Shown: in pieces, positions 42,279 through 52,900 of the stretch
How positions within the stretch are numbered: position 1 is the stretch's first letter
Layout: the number at the start of each line of letters is the position of its first letter
NCBI GenBank assembly: GCA_902784615.1
Contig: CACZVN010000015.1
Location: 1-64,000, forward strand
DNA length: 64,000 nt
Direction of reading: 5' to 3'
DNA from: an uncultured Prevotellaceae bacterium
Lineage (GTDB): Bacteria > Bacteroidota > Bacteroidia > Bacteroidales > Bacteroidaceae
Made by a program: the position numbers and the translations under genes
Notes under the pieces: model-generated
The model's input: the letters and a program-made list of their open reading frames with translations, nothing else
Databases searched by the model: none
Told to the model about the DNA's origin: nothing

Positions 42279-44243
42279 TCACTCTTTGGGCGCATCCTCG
42301 GTCTTGAGTTTCGCACTCAGGCTGCCGCCTGCTGCTGCACCAGGAACGGCGATACCATCGCTGATGTTCGGTGACTTGAACGATGATTTCGCTTCGATAT
42401 TGTCGATGGTGGCCTTCGGAGCCTTGAGTTCGTCCTTGACTTCCGTCTTGCCATTGATAGTGGTAGCACCATAGACTTCGGTCTTGCCGCCACCTACAGC
42501 AGCATTGCCACCGTCGAGCTGTACCACAGCCTTGCCGTCGCCCTGCTGGGCCTCGAAGGTCTTGTCGGCGAAGAGTCCCATTTCCTCGGAGACGGCCTGC
42601 AGCTTCTTGCTCTTGATATCCTTCGACTTCGCACCTACGTACATCTTTTCTGATACGAGGGTCATCGTACTGCCTTCGGCCAACTTGTCATCGGTAAGTT
42701 TCTCCTTATCGACATCCATTGACTTCACATTGACGGCCTTCGCATTGATGCTGAAGCTACCTGTAGCCTTGCCTTCGGCATCAGCAGCGAGGAAGTCGGT
42801 CTTTTCTGCGCGTACGGATACCTTACCATCCTTCGTCAGAGACTTGGTCTCGAGTTTGCCGTCCTTCACCTCATAGTCGAGGCTCTCAACAGTAAACGTC
42901 TTCGACTTGAAGATGACATCACCCTCGGCTGTGTATTCACCCTTGGTGAGCTTGCCCTTATCGTCACGCTCCACATCCTTCGGGCTCGTGGTTGCCACCT
43001 CAATAGTCTTGGCTGTCATCGTGATCTTGCTGTCAGCCGTCAGTTCTTTCTCCTTCACACCCTTGTCTTCCTCCAACTGGTAGTCGATAGCCTCCATATT
43101 GATCTCCTTAGACTGGATTTTCACGCTGCCTACCGTAGGCATCTCCTTACCGTCTTCATTGATGGTAGAGGTAGAGAGGGAGATATTCTGCGCCTTTACT
43201 CCAAAACTGCTATCTTCTACGAGTTTACCCATACCGTCGGCCATATTGACACCGAGTCGTGGGGTCTGGATTCTGACACCAGCTTCCGGATTCGTATGCA
43301 GATGGCCATCGCCATCTTCTGTAGCCATCGTGATGTTTTCTGCCACAATGCTCATTGAAGCACCAGTGGTCTTCTTGATGAAATCATCGCCGGTCTTAAT
43401 CTCCTTCTTCTTGTCCTCCAGAACCTTTTTCCTACGGTTCAACTCGGCCAACTGAGAAACGGTATGGATAAAATCAACAGTGGTTTGATAGATGGCAGGC
43501 ATTAATGCATCCATACGGTCATGCAAGTCCTGAATATCCTTAAGGTATATGCGGGACATGTAGAATTCAGAGGAGTTCATCTTGTTCCCTGCTTCCATGT
43601 ATTGTCCCATATTCTTAAAGAACTCATCAAGCGTTTTCTTCTGGTCGTTCATCCGCTTTTTAAGATCATCGATCTGAGAGGTAAGACCTTTCACCTCGTC
43701 CTCAATGTTCTGCTTACGTACCTCGGCCGATACGGCAGCCTCTAACTTCAGGTTCTTGTCGGCATGGATCCTGACACCGCCCTTACCTGCAAGTAGTGGA
43801 GCCTGCGAGAAGGCATCCTTGGCATCGCTGCTGTGGAGCACGATATCAGTAGCCTGGGAGATAATCTCCGAAGTGTCGCATACCACATTCTCTACGCCAT
43901 CGATACCTGGATCAACAGCCACCTGACGGATACTTGGTGCACGGCTAATGATCTTCCCTTGTTTGCCGACACCCTCCTGAGAGATTTCAGTGCCCTTGAT
44001 GACAATACGTCCATAGCCCTGCAAATCGCCTGTCTTATCGACATTGCCAATCACGATCTCCGGGGCAGAGATGACGATACGATCCTCATCGCGATAGAAG
44101 AGGCCTCCACCCATCTTCTCAAAGATATCACTCTTGATCTGCTGCACCTCAGCCTTCTGCTGGTGTATCTCTTCCAGATCTTTCTCTACACACTTCTGGA
44201 AATTCTCCAGAAAGCTTTTCCAATCATCATATATAAAAGCCAT
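42279..44243 (-). CDS. Beta-helical repeat spike-associated protein, cassette 3
   Basis: The 654-residue protein repeats the plan of the other two copies: FQKCVEKDLEEIHQQKAEVQ coil, IVISAPEIVIGNVDKTG strands, a helical middle (SQIDDLKKRMNDQKKTLDEF, about 190-290), strand-turn repeats (GKATGSFSINAKAVNVKSMD) and the conserved end AVVQLDGGNAAVGGGKTEVYG ... GGSLSAKLKTEDAPKE. The last about 135 residues are nearly identical to cassette 2, also at DNA level. It has no signal peptide. It starts 7 bases after vgrG3 and is followed by the RRF-like gene after 38 bases. Probably a needle extension or carrier; no toxin motif is visible. Confidence 0.65.
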   Translation of the reverse strand: MAFIYDDWKSFLENFQKCVEKDLEEIHQQKAEVQQIKSDIFEKMGGGLFYRDEDRIVISAPEIVIGNVDKTGDLQGYGRIVIKGTEISQEGVGKQGKIISRAPSIRQVAVDPGIDGVENVVCDTSEIISQATDIVLHSSDAKDAFSQAPLLAGKGGVRIHADKNLKLEAAVSAEVRKQNIEDEVKGLTSQIDDLKKRMNDQKKTLDEFFKNMGQYMEAGNKMNSSEFYMSRIYLKDIQDLHDRMDALMPAIYQTTVDFIHTVSQLAELNRRKKVLEDKKKEIKTGDDFIKKTTGASMSIVAENITMATEDGDGHLHTNPEAGVRIQTPRLGVNMADGMGKLVEDSSFGVKAQNISLSTSTINEDGKEMPTVGSVKIQSKEINMEAIDYQLEEDKGVKEKELTADSKITMTAKTIEVATTSPKDVERDDKGKLTKGEYTAEGDVIFKSKTFTVESLDYEVKDGKLETKSLTKDGKVSVRAEKTDFLAADAEGKATGSFSINAKAVNVKSMDVDKEKLTDDKLAEGSTMTLVSEKMYVGAKSKDIKSKKLQAVSEEMGLFADKTFEAQQGDGKAVVQLDGGNAAVGGGKTEVYGATTINGKTEVKDELKAPKATIDNIEAKSSFKSPNISDGIAVPGAAAGGSLSAKLKTEDAPKE

Positions 44244-44250
44244 ATCTCAA

Positions 44251-47200
44251 TCAATTAAAGTTCAACGCATCTTTAAGATTATCCAGGAATGTTGTGACGT
44301 CACCAGCAACATCATCGCTAGCTGTCAAGTTCTCCCTTGGCGGAGATGGTACAACGTCGATAGTTGTATCCTTCAGATTATAGACTTTCGCATTATTGGA
44401 GAACAGGATCGTTCCATTATTATCATTATTCCAAGCCTCATTCTCAGAAGCGATCTTCCAGAACAGAGCATTCTTGAGGTTATCTTTGGCCGCATTAGCC
44501 ATCTTTCCAAGTTCCTTCGTAACTTTCCACTCGTCGGGTTTAAGTACAGGAACGGTAATAAGAGAGGCAACATATTGGTTCCAGTAAGCATCACCAAGAT
44601 CTGCTTCGTCGAACTTGCGCGGCACTTTCAACACTTTCGGGGCAGTGGCACCAGGCACAGCAGGAACAGGTGCCACCCAAGTAGGATCATCAATCTTCTC
44701 GCGCCAATCATCCTTGAATCCCATACCTTCAAGCACGAGAATGGCAGCCTTACGCATCAGTACTAATTTGTGAGCTTTCGTCGCTGCTGCTGCCAGCTCT
44801 GCGCCCAGATCATCCAAGCCTGTCTTTGAGGCATGAGTCATTGACTGATAATAGTACGTATCGCCCAGGTTTGATTTCTTAAAGGCATTAGCAAGACTTT
44901 CCATAAACGCCTTTGGCATCTTCCTGTCCTTAAAGGCATGAGTCAGAGCCTTGATGTCTTTCTCTTCCAATTCGGTGAATTTCAGGAAATCGATAATAGC
45001 CTGACGCAGTTCATTGGCGGCTTTGACGATATTAGCGACATACACCTTTCGACCATCCAGAACATCTTGCTTGAGAACAGCCTCTGCTGGCATTTTGGTT
45101 GGTGGATACATTTTTACTGTTTGACCATAGTTAATCGCCATGGCCTGCTTGACAGAGGCCTTATCAGTAGTACTATAGTTTGCTTTGAAACCGATTTTCG
45201 TATCATCGAAGTTCGGTGCCGTATTAGGATCAGCCCACATGTCTGCTTTCAGTTCCGCATATGTTTTACAGATAGCTTCATCGGGTTTAGTAGCAAATTC
45301 CTTAGCCAACACCTTCGCTGCTGAAACAGCGTCATTAAAGCCTTTTAGTTTATTGATACAATTGTTGTATGCCGTACGATAGCGTTCATCAACGAGATTG
45401 CTTAAGGTCTTGACTCTTGAAATCATCTCCACGACACCAGAGGAAAGTCGCAATCCATCCTTTGAGTACTTCTTGCTCTGTTCCTTGATATAGTCATTAT
45501 ATTCATCAGCACTTGAATAAGCATTCTGAGGATATACGCAATCACCTTTTCCTGCATCCAACATCAAGAACCTGTTGGACTTAATACGCAACTGTCCCTC
45601 AGCCGGACGGAAGATAATCTCCATCATTGATCTGATAATCGACAGATTGATGGCGTTGAGGGCTTTCTCTGCCAACTTTTTGGTGACTGCGACGGTAATA
45701 TCGGCAAAGAATCCCGTACCATCTCCTCCCATAATCTTATTCTTGATATTCGTACCAGAAACAATTTCCAAATTATTACCAGCCTCAATCTTGATATTCT
45801 TACCCTTGATGGCAACATCCCCATTAGGTGCAGAGATCGTGATACCCGTGAAGGCATTGATCTTAACCTCTCCCCAAGGAGATGCTACATTAACCTCACG
45901 TTTATCAGTAGAACCAGAGATTTTGTAAATGCCATAATTGTCAGACAATTCAAAGCCTCCACCCAGTTTAATACCAGTCTCTCCCTTTGTTTCTGGCAGT
46001 TCACCCATCTGTGGCACAAAATCCGACAAAGTTCCCCATCCTGGCAAAAGCATGCCCGTGATAAACTTTGATATACCAGAAGGGTCATCCTTCAGTTTCA
46101 GAACATGACCTCCAGGAGTTGTACACTGGATGTCGCTACCAGCACCTTTTGAGATAGCACCCAGCACGTAAGGACGCTCCACATTGCCACCGACAAAACC
46201 GACAAACACCGTATCATCCTCATAGTGTTTACCCATGAGACCTTTTTTGCCTCCAGCATTTGCTGTAAACTGCAGCCAAGGCGAAGCTGCCTGATCCTTC
46301 CATTCCGCATATTTGCCTTCCAAACCTTTGATTTCTGTTTCAAGAGCTTTAATCTGGTATTCTAAAGTAGCTTTCTTTATTTCATCCTTCTCGTCTTTCG
46401 TTGCTTTCTCTAGATTCTCCTTTTCCTTAGTTTTTTTCTCAATCGTATTCTTATATAAATTGGACGTTTCAATTTGCCAAGAAAATAGTACACGCACACG
46501 GCCGCTGTCAGAAGGATCTTTGGAATCAGCCACCATCGCCATCTGAGGGTCGGAATACCTAATATGGCCCGAGGGAAGAATGGTCGGATAGAATGTCTCA
46601 TCAGCATCCTTTGCTGTAGCAATAACCTGATAGACCAACACAGGATTCTCATTATTATCAACCACGTACAATTTGTTCTTAAGAATCTGGGGATAAAGTG
46701 GCTTGCAGTCGATCTGGACCACAATATAATCCTTCGAATAAACCTCGATAACCTGTCCTAATTTCAGGCCTGGATAATTGGTGTCAAAATCGATACAGAC
46801 AGAATCCTTGGCAGCACGAATTTCCTTTGCGAGGATTGTACCATACTTGCTATTTGAATAGTCGAACTTATCTGAATCAGATTTAAATTCGGTAAAAAGA
46901 TTGCAGGAATCATAGGAACTATGGTTGCCATTAAACTTCTCTACAGTGGCGTTACGCAAATCATCTGTAAAGTATTTATCATCAAATTTATTATTCTTAT
47001 AAGCCATAGAGATGGCACTCGTGGCTATATTATACGCATTATCGAAGAGACGATTACCAATGTGAGTAGGGATATTCTTGTCATTCTTGAAAAACGCAGA
47101 TATTTCACTCATGACGGTATTATCTGCTGTAATACCAAGATCAAACGGATCTTTACTCAACTTATTATCCGACATATTGCTATCGGTATTGGCAATACAA

Positions 47201-48105
47201 TCATAACCGGCACCAAGATCCTTCTCACCAAGATTGACATAAGTGATATCTTTGAATATATCGGTTCCAGGATTCTTTACACTATGTGTGATGATGGCCT
47301 TACCTGTACCAGAATAGCCGACATTCAACTTTCCATTCTCATAATACATGAACTCACCCCAGCGGTTACAAGTACGGACCAACATATCATAGAGGCTCTC
47401 GTTATATTGTACAAGATATGGGAAGATATGCTCTGTGGTAACTTCTCTATCCTCATATTCATCTGCATCTGTCGTCTTCTTTTTGGGCTTTAAAACATTA
47501 AATGTTTTTTTATATGACAAAACTTTCATTTGGGTTGTGTCGCAGGTCATCTTTTTACCAGAATCGTAGGGTAAATCTGGCAATAAACCCTTCCAACTGC
47601 CATCATCCTGTTTTTCACTCTTCAGAATATCACCACCTAGTTTCTTCGACACAAACATACGGCTGGCTTTCTCTAACGTCATCAGTTTGTCAAGGCTAAA
47701 AATCTTCAGCGTAGCTATTACCGAATTACTCTTGTAGCACAACTTAACATCCTGAACATAGAAGTCGGTGCCCACCGTCCCGTTTTCTGATACAGAGCCT
47801 TCGTTAACCGTCACATCATACAACTCTACCTGCTTATTCTTGAACAGAGTCTCCAAGGTAGCCTTGGGAATAGAGACCCAAGACGCATTACTGGCAGTGA
47901 TCATGATAGTAGAAGTAATAGCTGTCGGCTGATACATTTTTTTCTGGTATTCCGCTTTCAGCAAACTGAATTTATATAACTGACCTTTTTCTTCTTCATT
48001 TGTAAGAGTCAGCTCTGAGGTCTGCTGTTCTGAAATCACGGTAATATTGGCAAACTCTTTATCACTGATTGCCAACACTTTATTGATCACTAATTTTAAA
48101 GCCAT
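44251..48105 (-). CDS. tssI: VgrG spike protein 3 (TssI), extended
   Basis: The 1284-residue VgrG has a gp27-like N-terminal part (LVQYNESLYDMLVRTCNRWGEFMYYENGKLNVG) and an OB fold interrupted by a coiled coil of about 60 residues (between RVRVLFSWQ near 541 and SPWLQFTANAG near 607). This is the same position as the much longer insertion of VgrG2. After GNVERPYVLGAI come the needle (INAFTGITISAPNGDVAIKG) and a helical C-terminal extension of about 470 residues. The extension starts near RPAEGQLRIKSNRFLMLDAGKG and ends near GTILFSNNAKVYNL. It is preceded by the two divergent Hcp-like genes and followed after 7 bases by the beta-helical gene. The DNA is more AT-rich than the housekeeping neighbours. 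Confidence 0.92.
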   Translation of the reverse strand: MALKLVINKVLAISDKEFANITVISEQQTSELTLTNEEEKGQLYKFSLLKAEYQKKMYQPTAITSTIMITASNASWVSIPKATLETLFKNKQVELYDVTVNEGSVSENGTVGTDFYVQDVKLCYKSNSVIATLKIFSLDKLMTLEKASRMFVSKKLGGDILKSEKQDDGSWKGLLPDLPYDSGKKMTCDTTQMKVLSYKKTFNVLKPKKKTTDADEYEDREVTTEHIFPYLVQYNESLYDMLVRTCNRWGEFMYYENGKLNVGYSGTGKAIITHSVKNPGTDIFKDITYVNLGEKDLGAGYDCIANTDSNMSDNKLSKDPFDLGITADNTVMSEISAFFKNDKNIPTHIGNRLFDNAYNIATSAISMAYKNNKFDDKYFTDDLRNATVEKFNGNHSSYDSCNLFTEFKSDSDKFDYSNSKYGTILAKEIRAAKDSVCIDFDTNYPGLKLGQVIEVYSKDYIVVQIDCKPLYPQILKNKLYVVDNNENPVLVYQVIATAKDADETFYPTILPSGHIRYSDPQMAMVADSKDPSDSGRVRVLFSWQIETSNLYKNTIEKKTKEKENLEKATKDEKDEIKKATLEYQIKALETEIKGLEGKYAEWKDQAASPWLQFTANAGGKKGLMGKHYEDDTVFVGFVGGNVERPYVLGAISKGAGSDIQCTTPGGHVLKLKDDPSGISKFITGMLLPGWGTLSDFVPQMGELPETKGETGIKLGGGFELSDNYGIYKISGSTDKREVNVASPWGEVKINAFTGITISAPNGDVAIKGKNIKIEAGNNLEIVSGTNIKNKIMGGDGTGFFADITVAVTKKLAEKALNAINLSIIRSMMEIIFRPAEGQLRIKSNRFLMLDAGKGDCVYPQNAYSSADEYNDYIKEQSKKYSKDGLRLSSGVVEMISRVKTLSNLVDERYRTAYNNCINKLKGFNDAVSAAKVLAKEFATKPDEAICKTYAELKADMWADPNTAPNFDDTKIGFKANYSTTDKASVKQAMAINYGQTVKMYPPTKMPAEAVLKQDVLDGRKVYVANIVKAANELRQAIIDFLKFTELEEKDIKALTHAFKDRKMPKAFMESLANAFKKSNLGDTYYYQSMTHASKTGLDDLGAELAAAATKAHKLVLMRKAAILVLEGMGFKDDWREKIDDPTWVAPVPAVPGATAPKVLKVPRKFDEADLGDAYWNQYVASLITVPVLKPDEWKVTKELGKMANAAKDNLKNALFWKIASENEAWNNDNNGTILFSNNAKVYNLKDTTIDVVPSPPRENLTASDDVAGDVTTFLDNLKDALNFN

Positions 48106-48122
48106 AATCTCATTCTATTTAA

Positions 48123-48608
48123 TTATTCAACAAATACGCTCTTATAATTATTCTGCTCTTCGCGACCTAAATAGGTAACAGAGCGAGCGAGAAGCGTGAC
48201 GTCGAGCAGGATCTGCTCATCCTCGCCAGTCTGGTTCTTTTCAGTACTGTAATTCTCTTCCACACTGACCACATAGCCGTTGACCACCATTCCATCCTCA
48301 TAATCTCCCAGACGCTGGTTAGCATTGAAGGTGGCATTGAAGAGGAACGAATAGTTGAAGTAACTGTTAGAAAGCAGGTTACTATAGAACACTTTCGCAT
48401 GCTTCGGTGAGTTGACACGAACCGTGAACTTCAGGATGACCGGCTCCGTAGGACCATAAACCTCGCCTGAGGCATTACGTTTGTGTTCACACTGATAATC
48501 GAAGTGCTGTACGGTAAGACAATTTTCCTTCAATACACTCATAGGATTCTCTAAAAAATCCTCAGCAACCACGAAGGCCTTCAGTTCGTTTGAATAGAGT
48601 GTTGCCAT
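48123..48608 (-). CDS. Divergent Hcp-like (TssD-family) protein, type B, cassette 3
   Basis: The 161-residue paralogue of 19917 has CLTVQHFDYQCEHKRNASG, ILKFTVRVNSPKHAKVFYSNLL, FNATFNANQRLGDYEDGMVVNGYVVSVEENYS and LDVTLLARSVTYLGREEQN. The same two-gene arrangement (type A, type B, then vgrG) is repeated here, 17 bases before vgrG3. Function inferred as a spike-linked ring or adaptor. It lies 3 bases after the type A gene. Confidence 0.7.
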   Translation of the reverse strand: MATLYSNELKAFVVAEDFLENPMSVLKENCLTVQHFDYQCEHKRNASGEVYGPTEPVILKFTVRVNSPKHAKVFYSNLLSNSYFNYSFLFNATFNANQRLGDYEDGMVVNGYVVSVEENYSTEKNQTGEDEQILLDVTLLARSVTYLGREEQNNYKSVFVE

Positions 48609-48611
48609 AAC

Positions 48612-49025
48612 TTAAATACGATTAAGGGTTACACCGTCGATTTCCAAGGTCTCCGCACCAATGGCCAACTTCAGGAGCCGACGACGGGAGACGTTGATAT
48701 CATAATACTCAGAGAGAGAGAAGCATTTTGCCTCCTCGAAATAAAGGATTTGAGAGTCGGATTCATTGTCCTTGAGTTCATTGGTCAAGCTAATGACAAG
48801 CCGGCCGTTCTGCACACCCTGAGTAGAAAACCACTCAATCAAGCCAAGATCATCTTTGCCAGGGGCGACAACCGTCACCTCCACCCGCTCGCAACGGGCA
48901 GCACCTTCGGGAGAGAATCCATTGAAGGGGCGGGCAAACAAAAGCCGACAGTCAGACACCATGTACTGCTTAGAGTAGCGCTTGATGCTGTTGTCGCCGA
49001 ATTCTAATACTGCTGTTAATGCCAT
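48612..49025 (-). CDS. Divergent Hcp-like (TssD-family) protein, type A, cassette 3
   Basis: The 137-residue paralogue of 20427 has MALTAVLEFGDNSIKRYSKQY at the N-terminus, RVEVTVVAPGKDDLGLIEWF, GRLVISLTNEL, ILYFEEAKCFSLSEYYDI and RRRLLKLAIGAETLEIDG. It is the first gene of the cassette 3 operon, with a well-formed promoter at 49057. It pairs with the type B gene immediately downstream. The Hcp fold is inferred from strand pattern and family resemblance; the role as a tube-to-spike adaptor is inferred from constant position. Confidence 0.7.
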   Translation of the reverse strand: MALTAVLEFGDNSIKRYSKQYMVSDCRLLFARPFNGFSPEGAARCERVEVTVVAPGKDDLGLIEWFSTQGVQNGRLVISLTNELKDNESDSQILYFEEAKCFSLSEYYDINVSRRRLLKLAIGAETLEIDGVTLNRI

Positions 49026-49056
49026 ATACTTATACTTTAAATTTTAATTACTGGTG

Positions 49057-49087
49057 CAAAGATACGGTCTTGATACGCTCGTCACAA
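49057..49087 (-). promoter_or_regulatory. Promoter of VgrG cassette 3
   Basis: TATCTTTG (49057-49064, minus) fits TAnnTTTG, with TTG at 49085-49087 and exactly 20 bases between. It gives a leader of about 25 bases before the first Hcp-like gene at 49025. Cassette 3 is therefore transcribed independently of the main operon. Confidence 0.7.
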
Positions 49088-49150
49088 GCTTTTTGCCGTA
49101 TTTCGTTTTAGGTTGTTGCGACAGGGAGGTTCTTTTGCGTCAAAAGCGGT

Positions 49151-50719
49151 TTAGCCCTGTTCGTTTTGTCGCGCTTCCAGGGTCTGTTTAATTTTCTGCT
49201 CCCGATGGCAGATGCGCACCTCGACGCCGAACTTCTCATGGATATGCTCGGCCAGATGCTGGGCTGAATAGACGGAGCGGTGCTGACCACCCGTACAGCC
49301 GAAGGAGAACATCAGCGAGGTGAAACCACGCTGGATGTAACGGCGCACATGGGCATCGGCCAGTTTATAGACAGAGTCGAGGAACGTCAGGATCTCACCG
49401 TCATCCTCAAGGAATCGGATGACAGGCTCGTCAAGTCCCGTCAGTTTCTTATAAGGTTCATAGCGTCCGGGGTTATGGGTACTGCGACAGTCGAAGACAT
49501 AGCCGCCACCGTTGCCGCTCTCGTCCTCAGGGATACCCTTCTGATAGGAGAAGCTGAACACCTTCACCACCAGCGGTCCCTGGGCGTCGTAGCGCGAGAA
49601 GGTGGCCGGACCATCCTGAGGATGGGCCTTATAGGGGTTCAGGTCTGTCGTCTTATAGCCGTCAGCACGTGAGGCGATAGCCTCTATCTGCTGGAACTGT
49701 GGCAGTTCTGTCAACTGGCGCAGGATATCCATCAGGTAAGGATAGTGGAACGTGGCAGTGCTGGCCAATAGTTCACGCAGGTTCTGGATGGCGGGGGGTA
49801 TGCTCTCGATGAAATGCTTCTTCTGCTCGAAATAGCCGCGGAAGCCGTATGCGCCAAGTACCTGAAGCGTACGGAAGAGTACGAACAGCGACAGGCGGTT
49901 GACGAAGTGACGCACAGGCGGCACCTCGGTATAGTTCTTCAAAGAGTTGTAGTATTCATAGACAAGTTCGCGACGCAACTTATGAGGATACTTCGCGCTG
50001 GCCTGCCAGAGGAAGGAAGCGAGGTCATAATAATACGGACCCTTGCGCCCACCCTGATAGTCGATGAACCAAGGGTTGCCATCATGGTCGAGCATCACGT
50101 TGCGAGCCTGGAAATCACGATAGAGGAAACTATCCACCTCGGGCACAGGATTGTCGAGGTCTGTCGTCAGATCCTTGGCGAAGAGGCGGAAATCGGCTTC
50201 CAGTTTCAACTCATGGAAGTCGAGTTCGGTGGCCTTCAGGAAACAGTACTTGAAATAGTTCAAGTCGAAGAGCACGCTATCGGCATCAAATTCCGCCTGA
50301 GGATAACAGTTGGAGTAGTCGAGGTCGCGAGCGCCTCGAATCTGCACATTTGGCAACTCACGGATGGTGCGACGCAACAGTTCCTGTTCTTTCAGGGTAT
50401 ATCGTCCGCCTGCCTCGCGACCGCCACGGATGGCATCGAAGAGGGACATCGAACCAAGATCGGTCTGCAGATAGCGCAACTCATCGTCGCTGGCCGCCAA
50501 TATCTGCGGAACGGGAAGTCTGCGCCTGTTGAAGTGCTCCGTGAGGTATATAAAAGCATGATCCTCATCACGGCTGGTACCGATGACACCGACGACAGTC
50601 TGGCCGTCGCTGTCAGTCAGACGGTAGTACGTACGATTACTGCCACCACCCGGAATCTGCTGAACGTTAGCAGGCTCAGCACCCTTCCATTGCCTATAGA
50701 GGTCCAAGAGTTTTTGCAT
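49151..50719 (-). CDS. amgK: AmgK-type sugar kinase fused to RapZ C-terminal domain
   Basis: I start at the ATG at 50719 (MQKLLDLYRQWKG), because the promoter -7 element at 50727 overlaps the alternative start at 50737. The product is 522 residues. The first about 330 residues are an aminoglycoside-phosphotransferase-like kinase with GGGSNRTYYRL, a catalytic YRDFQARNVMLDHDGNPWFIDYQGG and a DLASFLW helix, as in AmgK (anomeric kinase for MurNAc/GlcNAc in cell-wall recycling). The last about 150 residues carry the RapZ C-terminal signature FGCTGGQHRSVYSAQHLAEH. Such a fusion is seen in Bacteroidales. Its usual partner, a MurU-type nucleotidyltransferase, is at 38288, separated here by cassette 3. 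Confidence 0.85.
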   Translation of the reverse strand: MQKLLDLYRQWKGAEPANVQQIPGGGSNRTYYRLTDSDGQTVVGVIGTSRDEDHAFIYLTEHFNRRRLPVPQILAASDDELRYLQTDLGSMSLFDAIRGGREAGGRYTLKEQELLRRTIRELPNVQIRGARDLDYSNCYPQAEFDADSVLFDLNYFKYCFLKATELDFHELKLEADFRLFAKDLTTDLDNPVPEVDSFLYRDFQARNVMLDHDGNPWFIDYQGGRKGPYYYDLASFLWQASAKYPHKLRRELVYEYYNSLKNYTEVPPVRHFVNRLSLFVLFRTLQVLGAYGFRGYFEQKKHFIESIPPAIQNLRELLASTATFHYPYLMDILRQLTELPQFQQIEAIASRADGYKTTDLNPYKAHPQDGPATFSRYDAQGPLVVKVFSFSYQKGIPEDESGNGGGYVFDCRSTHNPGRYEPYKKLTGLDEPVIRFLEDDGEILTFLDSVYKLADAHVRRYIQRGFTSLMFSFGCTGGQHRSVYSAQHLAEHIHEKFGVEVRICHREQKIKQTLEARQNEQG

Positions 50720-50726
50720 ACCGATG

Positions 50727-50754
50727 CAAAGATACACATTTTTTGGAAAACAAA
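50727..50754 (-). promoter_or_regulatory. amgK promoter
   Basis: TATCTTTG (50727-50734, minus) with TTTG about 16-18 bases upstream. The element ends 8 bases before the chosen ATG, so the message would be leaderless or nearly so. Confidence 0.5.
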
Positions 50755-50762
50755 GAAGAAAA

Positions 50763-50798
50763 AAGGCAAAAAAAATCCGGCTGCCTTTCGACAGCCGG
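50763..50798 (-). terminator. Intrinsic terminator of groSL
   Basis: CCGGCTG (50777-50783) and CAGCCGG (50792-50798) form a 7-bp stem with an 8-base loop. On the minus strand it is followed by ATTTTTTTT, directly downstream of groL (stop at 50829) and just before the amgK promoter. Confidence 0.88.
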
Positions 50799-50828
50799 TT
50801 TATGTACAGATTCTGATCGTATTTCAGA

Positions 50829-52478
<1,650 letters not shown>

Positions 52479-52504
52479 TTAATGTTTAATGTTTCATATT
52501 AACA

Positions 52505-52777
52505 TTACTTCTCGATCACTGCGAGTACGTCGCTCTGGCGCATCATGAGATACTTCTCGCCCTCGAACTCGAGTTCGGTACCAGAATACTTGCCGTAGAG
52601 CACTTCGTCACCGGCTTTCAGAATCATCTCCTCGTCTTTTGTTCCCTTACCTGTGGCAACAATCTTACCGTGTAAAGGCTTCTCCTTGGCGGTATCAGGA
52701 ATAATGATACCACCAATCTTCTCTTCTGCCGGTGCGGGCAATACCAGCACGCGGTCTGCTAATGGTTTAATGTTCAT
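52505..52777 (-). CDS. groS: Co-chaperonin GroES
   Basis: The 90-residue protein starts [20 protein letters not shown] and has the mobile loop [17 protein letters not shown] plus [23 protein letters not shown]. It caps GroEL. The region 52778-52880 upstream is AT-rich with TTAATGTTTAAT repeats also seen between groS and groL. It shows no clear TAnnTTTG element and no CIRCE operator, so the promoter was not located. Confidence 0.97.
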   Translation of the reverse strand: MNIKPLADRVLVLPAPAEEKIGGIIIPDTAKEKPLHGKIVATGKGTKDEEMILKAGDEVLYGKYSGTELEFEGEKYLMMRQSDVLAVIEK

Positions 52778-52900
52778 AATGCTTTTAATATTTAATGTTT
52801 AATCTTTAATATATCTTGTTATACCTTATTATAAGATAGAAACTGTCTTCCGACTGTTCCGCCAATCATTCTGCCAAAACCATGCCAACTACGCTAGGTG

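Noticed and set aside
822-49025. A JAMM/JAB deubiquitinase or TssA/TssJ/TssL/TssM gene in the secretion region
   Set aside because: No HxHxxxxxxxxxxD metalloprotease motif or IcmF/DotU features were found in any of the operon's products.
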